From JBLHKW01 sp047618565 (GTDB taxonomy: Bacteria > Planctomycetota > UBA1135 > GCA-002686595): a DNA stretch of 15,903 nt. Below the pieces are notes generated by a model. The model ran no database searches, was not told the DNA's origin, and saw nothing but the letters and a program-made list of their open reading frames with translations. Made by a program: the position numbers and the translations under genes. Of this stretch, positions 9,241-15,851 are shown one piece after another (the stretch's first letter is position 1; every line of letters begins with the position of its first letter). Location of the stretch: contig JBLHKW010000126.1 in assembly GCA_047618565.1 (NCBI GenBank), positions 1-15,903 of the forward strand, given 5' to 3'.

Positions 9241-10107
9241 ATGAAGACCCTCACACTGGTGGAAGCGGTCCAGGGCTCGTGCGACGCGCTGCGCGACGCG
9301 GGAGCTCCCGACCCTGACGTTCTCTGGCTCCTCGGCACGGGCACCGGAACTCTCCCGGGCTCGTTCGCGTCCCATCGCGAGATCCCGCTCGGATCCCTTG
9401 CCGGACTCCCCGCACCCTGGTGCGATCGGGTCCTGCACACGGGCACCCTGTCCGGCACGACCATCTGGATGCTCGACGATGGCCCCGACGATCCTCGGAC
9501 CCCCCAGGTGCCGGGTGTACCGGACTGGGCCAGACCTCTGCCCTGCTGGATCGCCGCCGCCTCCGGCGCGACCCTCTGCATCCACACGTCGGCCGGCATC
9601 ACCCTGCGCGACGACGGCACGCAGTCTGCCCTCGAAGTCGGGACCCTGGCCCTGACCGTCGACCACATCAACCTCTCCGGCCAGACGCCCCTGCGCGGCA
9701 TCGGCGAGAACACCCTGGGCCCGCTCTTCCCCGATCAGACGCGACTGCACCACACCGAACTACGGGAGCGAGTCCTGGAGCGCGCGCGCGAACTGGGAAT
9801 CTCGGCGCACGAGGCCGTCGTGGCCTGCACCCTCGGCCCGAGCCTCTCGACTCCGGCCGAGCTGCGCTGGTACAAGGCCGTCGGAGCCGCCGTGGCCGTG
9901 CAGGATCTGGCTGCTCCATTGATAGCCAGCGCGCACGCCGGCCTGGCCATGCTCTCGATCGTCGCCCTGACCGACAGCGGCAGCAAGTCCATGCGTATGC
10001 GCGACATCCTGGAACGAACCGAGGCCTGTGCACCGGCGCTCGAGGATCTGCTGCTGGCAAGCGCGGGTGACTTCGCAGCATTCGCGGCCGACCTGGAGCA
10101 GGTCTGA
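9241..10107 (+). CDS. Purine nucleoside phosphorylase-fold protein with degenerate active site
   Basis: The 288-aa length matches trimeric PNP (about 289 aa). Collinear motifs include LGTGTG (31-36, PNP LGSGLG), VDHINLSGQTPLRG (140-153), LFPDQ, GPSLSTPAE (199-207, PNP GPSFETxAE), and AHAGLAMLSIVALTD (231-245, PNP xHCGLRVxGFSLITN). By hand alignment to human PNP several key residues are changed: Glu201 becomes Ser203, Met219 Gln221, Ser220 Asp222 and Asn243 Asp245. The QGRFHxYE segment carrying phosphate-site Arg84 and His86 becomes LDDGPDDP. Loss of phosphorolysis, or a very different substrate, is inferred. An in-frame ATG also exists at 9229; 9241 (MKTL) was chosen without Shine-Dalgarno support. 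The gene lies 75 bp after the kinase, and its TGA shares one base with the purN ATG. Confidence 0.82.
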   Translation: MKTLTLVEAVQGSCDALRDAGAPDPDVLWLLGTGTGTLPGSFASHREIPLGSLAGLPAPWCDRVLHTGTLSGTTIWMLDDGPDDPRTPQVPGVPDWARPLPCWIAAASGATLCIHTSAGITLRDDGTQSALEVGTLALTVDHINLSGQTPLRGIGENTLGPLFPDQTRLHHTELRERVLERARELGISAHEAVVACTLGPSLSTPAELRWYKAVGAAVAVQDLAAPLIASAHAGLAMLSIVALTDSGSKSMRMRDILERTEACAPALEDLLLASAGDFAAFAADLEQV

Positions 10108-10694
10108 TGGGCCAGCGCCTGGGCGTCTTCGTCTCGGGAACGGGGCGCCACCTCGAGAACTTTGCGCAGCAGATCGCGCAAGGCCACCTGCAGGCCGAGA
10201 TCGGCCTGGTGCTCTCGAACAAGGCCGGCGTCAAGGCGCTCGAGCGTGCGCAGCGCCTCGGACTCGACAGCTGCGTGCTCGACCCCGAGCGCGAGCTCGA
10301 TGCGGCCGCCTTCAGCGAGCGTGCCTTCGCCAGCGTCGAGGAACATGGCTGCGGCACGGTCCTGCTGGCCGGCTTCCTGCGCAAGCTGGTCATTCCCCAG
10401 CCCTGGATCGGGCGCGTCCTGAACATCCACCCATCGCTATTGCCGGCGTTTGGCGGCAAGGGCTTCTACGGATCGCGGGTACATCGCGCGGTCCTCGAGC
10501 GCGGTTGCCAGTTCAGCGGATGCACGGTGCACTACGTCGACAACGAGTACGACCACGGCCCCATCCTGCTCCAGCGCTGTCTGCGCGTCGAGGGCGACGA
10601 CACGCCCGATAGCCTCGCCGGACGGGTGTTCGACGAGGAGCAGATCGCGTACCCGGAAGCGGTCCAGCTGCACCTCCAGCGCCTGAAAGACTGA
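10107..10694 (+). CDS. purN: Phosphoribosylglycinamide formyltransferase PurN
   Basis: Third step of de novo purine synthesis: transfers a formyl group from 10-formyltetrahydrofolate to GAR. The 195-aa length is usual. VSGTGRHLENF at residues 9-19 is the phosphate-binding loop (family VSGxGSNLQ). LAGFLRKL is the central signature. Catalytic Asn106 and His108 lie in LNIHPSLLPAF, and Asp149 in NEYDHGPI. The post-catalytic loop reads GGKGFYGSRVHRAVL, a recognised variant of the family loop. The ATG overlaps the TGA of the preceding PNP-like gene by one base (TGATG), so translation is probably coupled. A hairpin at 10709-10733 follows the stop. Confidence 0.95.
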   Translation: MGQRLGVFVSGTGRHLENFAQQIAQGHLQAEIGLVLSNKAGVKALERAQRLGLDSCVLDPERELDAAAFSERAFASVEEHGCGTVLLAGFLRKLVIPQPWIGRVLNIHPSLLPAFGGKGFYGSRVHRAVLERGCQFSGCTVHYVDNEYDHGPILLQRCLRVEGDDTPDSLAGRVFDEEQIAYPEAVQLHLQRLKD

Positions 10695-10708
10695 ACGGCG
10701 ACCAGGAA

Positions 10709-10733
10709 GCGAGTCGGCGGAGAGCCCGCTCGC
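10709..10733. terminator. Hairpin between convergent purN and the small secreted protein gene
   Basis: GCGAG (10709-10713) pairs with CTCGC (10729-10733). After a 2x2 internal loop, GGC pairs with GCC around GGAGA. It lies 14 bp past the purN stop in a 75-bp convergent gap. A second inverted repeat, ACCGG/CCGGT (10742-10746 and 10759-10763), follows. A bidirectional terminator is plausible, but no T-run is present. Confidence 0.33.
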
Positions 10734-10769
10734 ACGGACTCACCGGGTGCGACGCCCGCCGGTCCGCTA

Positions 10770-11492
10770 CTAACCTCGACCGCGTCCGTTCGACGGGGGT
10801 CGTCCGCCGCCGCGCCTGTGCTGCCCGGACCCGGCCCGGGGCCCGCGCCGTGCATTGGCCCTGGCGTGCGCCTGGGCCCTCTGGTTCGCGGCACGCTCGA
10901 ATTCCTGCGACTGGGTGCGCTCGCGATCCTTCGGGCCGCGCGACTTGCCGGGGTGCAATCGCTGGTAGGCCAGCTCACGAATCCACTGCATTCCCTGGCC
11001 GCCGAGCAGCTCGCGAAAGCGCCTGGCCTGGTCGATCGAGAGCAGGTGCAACACACTGTCCAGCGCGGTCACCCGCAACCCGACCAGCTTCGGGTGCAGC
11101 TCCGTGCGCTCGCCCGCCTGGGCCAGCCACTCCTTCGCTGCTTCTCGGCGCCTGGCCGCCCGCAGCACACTCTTGGCGCTGCGCGAGCGCCGGTTGGGAC
11201 TCGGTGCGAGGCTGTCCGCATCGACAAAACGCACGTCCGCGATCGGCGGTGCGTTCTGGATCTCGAGCCCGCGCGCACGGGCGCTGGCCTGGCTGCACAG
11301 CTCCAGGTCCAGGATGGCCCGTACGCGCGCCTTCTGAGGGGAGGTCAGTGACAGCTCCTCGCCCAACCAACCCGCGATAGCCTCCGCCCTGGACACGGCC
11401 CGCGCGGGGAACTGCGCGGAGGTCGCCGGCGAGGCGTGCAGCGGCATCCCGCTCGCAAGGGTCAGGCTGAGGATCAAGAAGGCACGTAACAT
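10770..11492 (-). CDS. Secreted or periplasmic Arg/Gly-rich hypothetical protein
   Basis: 240 aa from the ATG at 11492. That start gives a clean signal peptide: MLR, a hydrophobic core AFLILSLTLASG, and a probable cleavage site after LHA (residue 20). The open frame continues 44 codons upstream, but with no signal-like sequence. Two segments resemble the LTxxQ motif seen in Spy/CpxP-like periplasmic proteins: SLTSPQKARVRAIL (residues 48-61) and LLSIDQARRFRELL (150-163). This similarity is suggestive only. The last 60 residues are low complexity, rich in Arg, Gly, Ala and Gln, ending in an RGG-like tail (HRRGGGRPPSNGRGRG). It follows mrfB by 53 bp on the same strand, so it could share the transcript. 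A TGTGCTATCCT sequence about 10 nt before the ATG resembles an extended -10 box. Function unknown. Confidence 0.75.
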   Translation of the reverse strand: MLRAFLILSLTLASGMPLHASPATSAQFPARAVSRAEAIAGWLGEELSLTSPQKARVRAILDLELCSQASARARGLEIQNAPPIADVRFVDADSLAPSPNRRSRSAKSVLRAARRREAAKEWLAQAGERTELHPKLVGLRVTALDSVLHLLSIDQARRFRELLGGQGMQWIRELAYQRLHPGKSRGPKDRERTQSQEFERAANQRAQAHARANARRGPRAGSGQHRRGGGRPPSNGRGRG

Positions 11493-11545
11493 GCGAACAG
11501 CAAGGATAGCACAGCCACGTGGGAGCGGCGGAAAGCGCGCCCCGA

Positions 11546-12931
11546 TCAGCCGATCTTGCCCAGCAGCCGTGCCTCGCGCCGCTTCAGCTCGCTCTCGAAC
11601 CGCTTTCGCTCGGCGCCAGCGCACACGCGCGCCACGGCCAACAGTCCGCTGCGGCAGGCCAGAAGCGCTCCTCCGGGGTCCTTGAGCTTGTGCTCCAGGA
11701 TCTTCGAGGTCTCCACCAGCCCGCGCAGGGTCCAGCGATCCGCGTCGCCCTGATCGAGCTCGCGAAACGCTTCGAGCGCGGCCGCGTGCTCGTCCAGTCG
11801 GCGCAGGAGTTCCCCACGCGCGAAGACCAGGTCGCGTACCTCAAGGCCGTCCGCTCGATCACGGGCCAGGGCGCGCTCGACCCAGGGCAGGGCATCTCGC
11901 CGCTCTCCGCGCTCCACATGGGAACGGGCCACACCGCGCGCGCGCGCACCGCCCGGACCCTCGAGCGCGCGCCCATCCGCACGAGTCTCCGTGCGTACGC
12001 GCCCGAGAAAGGCCGCCAGGGTCACCAGCGAGAGCACGTCGTCTCGGTTGTGGCGGAAGACACCCTCGAGCCGGTGTGGCCGGCCGGCAAGGAAGTCGAA
12101 CCAGGCCTCCGGCGCGAACGCACCCGGAAGGTCGTCCTCGCGCGCGAGACCGCAGAGCTGCGCCTCCATCGTGGCCAGCCGGCCATCGACCATGCGCTTG
12201 CGGGTCAGACGCTGAAACGGGTGGTAGAGATCGAGGTGCGGAAGGTCGGCGAAGGGCGACGCCACGCCCGCGATCGCCATCTTGTCGTCCAGGCGATGAC
12301 GGTCGAAGGACTTGCCAAAGAACGACACCACGGCACTCGCCGAGCGGATGCGCCGCGCGACCTCCGCCAGCAGCACGCGCTCCTCCCGTGGGCTGCGCAA
12401 GAAGCCCTGCCAGAGCCGGAAGCGGTCGCCCTCGAAGAAGCCGAGCCCGATCATGTAGACGTACACCCCCGCGCCGCCGCTCAGGCCGGTGGTCTCCGTG
12501 TCGAGATAGACGCAACGCCGCAGGTCCAGCTGCGCCAGCGCGGGGTCCCCGGTCATCAGCGCGATGGAGTCCGCGTCCGCGCTGTCCACCTCGTCCAGGG
12601 TCCAGTCACCGTGGGAGTCGGTGGCGGAGAAATCCGTACTGCGTGCGAAAAACGGCCCGTCCTGCGCGGGCTCCTCGACCAGTCCTCCCGGCTCGCCGCT
12701 CGTGCGCGGGACCAGACAAGGCACGGGAACATCCCTCTGGCCAGGTCCGGCGAGAGCCGCACGATCCTTGCGGCGTCGCAAGCGCTGCACGAGCCATTGG
12801 GGCATGCTCCCCCGTCGCTGCCCGGTGGGTCGCTCCGGGGGTCGCTCCGGGGTGGCGGCGGGCGGCGGTTCGGCAGCGGGCGACGGTTCCCGACGCAGGC
12901 GCCGCAATCGCTCGGAGAGGTCCTCGCTCAC
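11546..12931 (-). CDS. mrfB: MrfB/YprB-like RNase H-fold (DEDD) exonuclease
   Basis: 461 aa. A Pro/Arg-rich, probably disordered N-terminus (1-110) precedes a DEDD exonuclease-like domain (about 138-310). CVYLDTETTGLSGG supplies Asp144 and Glu146, VVSFFGKSFDRHRL supplies Asp210, and FRHNRDDVLSL supplies His294 and Asp298. The FFGKSFD and HNRDDVLSL signatures are typical of the YprB family. The C-terminal part (about 320-440) looks like TPR-type helical repeats (ALPWVERALARD, AALEAFRELD), as in Bacillus YprB. In B. subtilis MrfB works with the helicase MrfA to repair mitomycin C damage outside the UvrABC pathway. Start is GTG at 12931; GTGA overlaps the mrfA TGA, so translation is coupled. Identification is strong; the role in this host is inferred from the family and pairing. 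Confidence 0.9.
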   Translation of the reverse strand: MSEDLSERLRRLRREPSPAAEPPPAATPERPPERPTGQRRGSMPQWLVQRLRRRKDRAALAGPGQRDVPVPCLVPRTSGEPGGLVEEPAQDGPFFARSTDFSATDSHGDWTLDEVDSADADSIALMTGDPALAQLDLRRCVYLDTETTGLSGGAGVYVYMIGLGFFEGDRFRLWQGFLRSPREERVLLAEVARRIRSASAVVSFFGKSFDRHRLDDKMAIAGVASPFADLPHLDLYHPFQRLTRKRMVDGRLATMEAQLCGLAREDDLPGAFAPEAWFDFLAGRPHRLEGVFRHNRDDVLSLVTLAAFLGRVRTETRADGRALEGPGGARARGVARSHVERGERRDALPWVERALARDRADGLEVRDLVFARGELLRRLDEHAAALEAFRELDQGDADRWTLRGLVETSKILEHKLKDPGGALLACRSGLLAVARVCAGAERKRFESELKRREARLLGKIG

Positions 12932-15519
12932 GGCGCGTCCACACCCGCCTCATCCTCGGAAGCCTGGCGTACCGTGGGCTCGGGTCCGCTGATCAGGTGC
13001 GACAGGATGCGCGCCACGGTCTCCTTGCCCATCGGCCCGACCTCCTGCACAGGCCCGACGCAAGCGGGACACCCGGCCTGGCACTCGCAGCGTTCGAGCA
13101 CCTCGAGCGCGGCGCGCGCGAGTTCGCGATGCACGGAAAACAGCTTCTCACTGAGACCGACCCCACCCTGTACGCGGTCGTAAAGAAAAATCGCCGGGCG
13201 CGAAAAGTGCGGCGCGCGCACCTGACTCGAGATCCCCAGATCGCTGGGCTGACAGCGCACGAAGAGCGGCGCGACCCGCCTTAGCAACATCCCCAGCGCG
13301 CGCCAGGCCGCACTGCGGTCCCCCACCGTCAAACCCAGCTCCTCTGCGCTGGCGTCGGACAGCGTCAGGATGAAAGCCTCCGTGTCCAGCTCTTCCGGCG
13401 GCAGGTGGATGTCCCCGGCGCCAAGGTTCTCGCGCGTGTAGAAGCGGATCTTCTTGAACATGGTAGCGACGGTCGTGACGTGTACCTCGCCGCGCCAGCC
13501 CGAGTAATCCTCGCCGGTGCGCGGCAACGGAACCGGGGCCGGCGCGTCTCCCGAAACGCCGCAGCTCACGGGATCGAGCACGGGCGCCTGCTCGCGCCCA
13601 CGCTCGGCACGCTCCTCCAGGCGCAGCACGCGCACCTCGGTATCCGTCTGCGCATCTGTGAAGTAGTCGGACTCGACGCGCCGCGCCCAGGCGCGACGGT
13701 TCTGGTAATCGAAGCGCTCGATGCGCCAGGTGACCCCCTCGACCTGATAGATGGCGCCCTCGTAGACCGAGGTGATCGAGTACTCGCGATCCACCTCACC
13801 GATCGCGCGTTCGCATCCATCCCCCTCGGCACCCTTCGTGTCGAGTTCGAAGATAACCACGTTGTCCGCGTCGTTCCCGGCCAGCGAAACATCCTGCGCG
13901 GGGTAGGCGTCCGCCATCCAGAACCAGGTGTCGTCGCTCTTGTGCAGGAAGCCGGACTCCTCCGCCAGGTAATCCAGGATGCCGGGCACGAAGGGCGCCG
14001 CGCCGAACTCGGCCTCACCCACGAGCTCGTCCCCGTCCGGTTCCGCGTCTGCCGCAGCGCGAAAGGGCAGCTCGAATGCGGCGCACTTGACCTGTTCGGA
14101 CAGGATCACCAGGTTGTCTGGATCCAGGCCGATGCGCTCGCGTGCAGCCTGAAACAGGTACTCGGGATGATGGGCCAGATACTGATCCACAGGCTCGGAA
14201 CGTGCGATCTGGACCACCAGGCTGGGCTGTCCGCGGCGTCCCACGCGCCCCGCACGCTGCCAGAACGAGGCCTGGGACCCGGGGTATCCGACGAGCACCG
14301 CCACGTCGAGGGCGCCGATATCGATGCCCAGCTCCAGGGCGCTGGTCGACACCACCACCTTGACCTCGCCACTCTTCAGGCCGGTCTCGATCTCACGCCG
14401 CAACAACGGCAGGTAGCCGCCGCGGTAGCCGCGCACCTCCTCAGGTCGCAAACCCAATCGCGGCGCCGCCTCTTTCAGGTAGCGCGTGAGCACCTCGACC
14501 GCCGTCCGCCTGCGGCAGAAAAAGATGGTCTGGTGCTTGGGCCCCACGACCGCGTGCGCCAGCTCGCGCGCCTCTTCGAGTGCGTTCGCGCGCATGCCCG
14601 CCACCGGATTGATCATGGGCGGGTTGTAGACGCCGAAGGTGCGCGCTCCCGAGGGCGAGGCGTCCTCATCGATGACCAGCACGTCGCGACCGAAGAGCTT
14701 GCGCGCGTGCGCCTGGGGCTCGGCCAGGGTCGCCGAGGAAGCCAGGAACTGCGGATTAGAACCGTAGTGACGCGCGATCCGCAGCAATCGCCTCAGGACG
14801 TTGGCCACACTCGATCCGAACACGCCCGACATGGTGTGCACCTCGTCGACCACGATGTAACGCAGCTCCCGGAACAGCTCCGCCCACTTCGCATGGTTGG
14901 GCAGGATGCCCTGGTGCAGCATGTACGGGTTGGTCAGGATCATATGCCCCCGATCCCGCAGGGTGCGCCGCACCGAAGGCGGCGTGTCCCCGTCGTAGGT
15001 GTACGCGTGCCAGGGTTGCCCCAGCCCTTCCACCAGCGCCGTGATCCCCACGGTCTGATCCTGAGAGAGCGCCTTGGTCGGAAAGAGGAACAGACTGCGC
15101 GCCGCGCCATCGCTCTCGAAGAGCGACTGCAACACCGGCGCGGTGTAACCGATGGTCTTGCCCGAGGCCGTCGGCGTCGCGACCAGCACATCGCGCCCGT
15201 CCAGCGCCGCCTCGATCGCGCGCGCCTGATGCTCGTACAGCTCCGTCACACCGCGCTCCTTGAGCACCTCCACCAGGCGCTGGTCGAGCTGCGCGGGAAA
15301 CGGAACACTGCGCCCCGGACGCGGAGCGATCTCGTGCCAGTGCACGAGACAATCCCGCCAGCGCGGCTCCGCGCGCAGGCCGTCCACGATGCCCTCCACC
15401 CCGGCGCGACCCCGTCTACGCCGCGACCCACCCGTGGCGGGCGGCCGGGTCAGGCTCACCGCGTCATCCGCTCCCCGCCCACCTGCTCGCGCCGGTCGCC
15501 CCGCATTGTCGTCGCTCAT
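12928..15519 (-). CDS. mrfA: MrfA/YprA-like DEAD/DEAH-box helicase with DUF1998-type Cys cluster
   Basis: 863-aa superfamily 2 helicase. The Arg/Gly-rich N-terminus (1-55) is followed by YEHQARAIEAAL (Q-motif region, about 95-106), Walker A TPTASGKT (115-122), FPTKALSQDQ (146-155), TNPYML, the DEVH box (225-228) and SSAT (261-264). The second RecA lobe shows STSALELGIDIG (391-402) and QRAGRVGRRG (421-430). The C-terminal region carries FLYDRVQGGVGLSE and four cysteines in CECQAGCPAC (Cys811, 813, 817, 820), the probable zinc or metal cluster that defines MrfA-type helicases. The ATG at 15519 is preceded two bases earlier by a run of eight G that may serve as Shine-Dalgarno. The stop overlaps the mrfB start by 4 bp. 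In Bacillus this pair removes mitomycin C lesions; DNA unwinding coupled to the MrfB exonuclease is the inferred role. Confidence 0.94.
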   Translation of the reverse strand: MSDDNAGRPARAGGRGADDAVSLTRPPATGGSRRRRGRAGVEGIVDGLRAEPRWRDCLVHWHEIAPRPGRSVPFPAQLDQRLVEVLKERGVTELYEHQARAIEAALDGRDVLVATPTASGKTIGYTAPVLQSLFESDGAARSLFLFPTKALSQDQTVGITALVEGLGQPWHAYTYDGDTPPSVRRTLRDRGHMILTNPYMLHQGILPNHAKWAELFRELRYIVVDEVHTMSGVFGSSVANVLRRLLRIARHYGSNPQFLASSATLAEPQAHARKLFGRDVLVIDEDASPSGARTFGVYNPPMINPVAGMRANALEEARELAHAVVGPKHQTIFFCRRRTAVEVLTRYLKEAAPRLGLRPEEVRGYRGGYLPLLRREIETGLKSGEVKVVVSTSALELGIDIGALDVAVLVGYPGSQASFWQRAGRVGRRGQPSLVVQIARSEPVDQYLAHHPEYLFQAARERIGLDPDNLVILSEQVKCAAFELPFRAAADAEPDGDELVGEAEFGAAPFVPGILDYLAEESGFLHKSDDTWFWMADAYPAQDVSLAGNDADNVVIFELDTKGAEGDGCERAIGEVDREYSITSVYEGAIYQVEGVTWRIERFDYQNRRAWARRVESDYFTDAQTDTEVRVLRLEERAERGREQAPVLDPVSCGVSGDAPAPVPLPRTGEDYSGWRGEVHVTTVATMFKKIRFYTRENLGAGDIHLPPEELDTEAFILTLSDASAEELGLTVGDRSAAWRALGMLLRRVAPLFVRCQPSDLGISSQVRAPHFSRPAIFLYDRVQGGVGLSEKLFSVHRELARAALEVLERCECQAGCPACVGPVQEVGPMGKETVARILSHLISGPEPTVRQASEDEAGVDAP

Positions 15520-15521
15520 AG

Positions 15522-15529
15522 CCCCCCCC
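15522..15529 (-). promoter_or_regulatory. G8 homopolymer acting as or near the mrfA ribosome binding site
   Basis: In the message eight consecutive G end two bases before the mrfA ATG. GGGGG can pair with the CCUCC anti-Shine-Dalgarno with one wobble. A second ATG at 15538-15536 lies just upstream of the tract. It is out of frame at G8 but would be in frame with mrfA at G7. Confidence 0.4.
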
Positions 15530-15583
15530 GTTCGGCATTTGTTAGGGCCAGGGTAGGCAACGGACTGGCCAGCAGCAAGCCCC

Positions 15584-15625
15584 GGAGTGGCGTTGGTGCG
15601 CGAATCGGAATAGGCCAGCCACTCC
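15584..15625. repeat. Hairpin repeat copy 1
   Basis: GGAGTGGC (15584-15591) and GCCACTCC (15618-15625) form a perfect 8-bp inverted repeat. The core GGCGTTGGTGC (15589-15599) recurs exactly 60 bp later in copy 2. An alternative fold pairs GTTGGT with GGCCAGC, giving the same inner stem as copy 2. Confidence 0.55.
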
Positions 15626-15644
15626 CCCCCACGCCCGTGCCGTC

Positions 15645-15689
15645 AGGCGGCGTTGGTGCATAGACCAGAATGGGGCGCCAGCTCCGCCT
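15645..15689. repeat. Hairpin repeat copy 2
   Basis: AGGCGG (15645-15650) pairs with CCGCCT (15684-15689). After a single C/T mismatch, GTTGGTGC (15652-15659) pairs with GCGCCAGC (15675-15682, two G-T wobbles), leaving a 15-nt loop. It shares the core GGCGTTGGTGC, the GAAT-GGG segment and the GCCAGC arm with copy 1, while the outer stem differs by compensating base pairs. Confidence 0.55.
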
Positions 15690-15699
15690 TCTCCGGCGG
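15684..15699 (-). terminator. Short hairpin after the minus-strand reading frame end
   Basis: CCGCC (15684-15688) and GGCGG (15695-15699) form a 5-bp stem with a 6-nt loop, 2 bp past the stop of the minus-strand fragment at 15702. Its left arm is also the closing arm of hairpin repeat copy 2, so the two structures exclude each other. Terminator function is a guess. Confidence 0.25.
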
Positions 15700-15701
15700 T
15701 T

Positions 15702-15851
15702 TCAGGGTTTGATCGGGACCGATGTCGCTCGACCGAGTTCGATCATCCTGTTCAGGATGTTGCAGGCGACCAACGCCTCCACCTTCATGGCCTTCGGATG
15801 GCGAGCACGGAGCCCGTCACCGAGGATCGACTGCCGGGTGGCCCCGGGTCG
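15702..15851 (-). CDS. C-terminal fragment of an unidentified protein, possible 3' exon of a group II intron
   Basis: A minus-strand frame ends with TGA at 15704-15702 and reads back 49 codons to a TAA inside the putative intron domain VI. The translation looks protein-like rather than random: DGLRARHPKAMKVEALV followed by ACNILNRMIELGRATS, one amphipathic helix with a short tail. No start codon with family context is visible, so only the 3' end is represented. I do not recognise the family. The feel is that of a transposase C-terminus, but that is impression, not evidence. If the intron reading is right, the true exon would begin near 15832. Confidence 0.3.
   Translation of the reverse strand, partial: RPGATRQSILGDGLRARHPKAMKVEALVACNILNRMIELGRATSVPIKP

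Noticed and set aside
11519..13183. 554-codon plus-strand frame opposite mrfB
   Set aside because: Antisense to a gene with clear DEDD exonuclease motifs and a coupled start.
13405..15663. Very long open frame on the plus strand opposite mrfA (about 750 codons)
   Set aside because: It lies antisense to a helicase with intact motifs, reads as low-complexity His/Arg/Gly-rich sequence and matches no family. Long antisense frames are expected in high-GC DNA.
15589..15689. Integron attC sites as explanation for the paired hairpins
   Set aside because: The core GTTGGTG does not fit GTTRRRY, and no matching RYYYAAC partner is seen.
15769..15777. Third copy of GGCGTTGGT on the minus strand
   Set aside because: Only nine bases match, there is no flanking hairpin, and it falls inside the protein-like tail (codons for E-A-L-V), so chance is likely.
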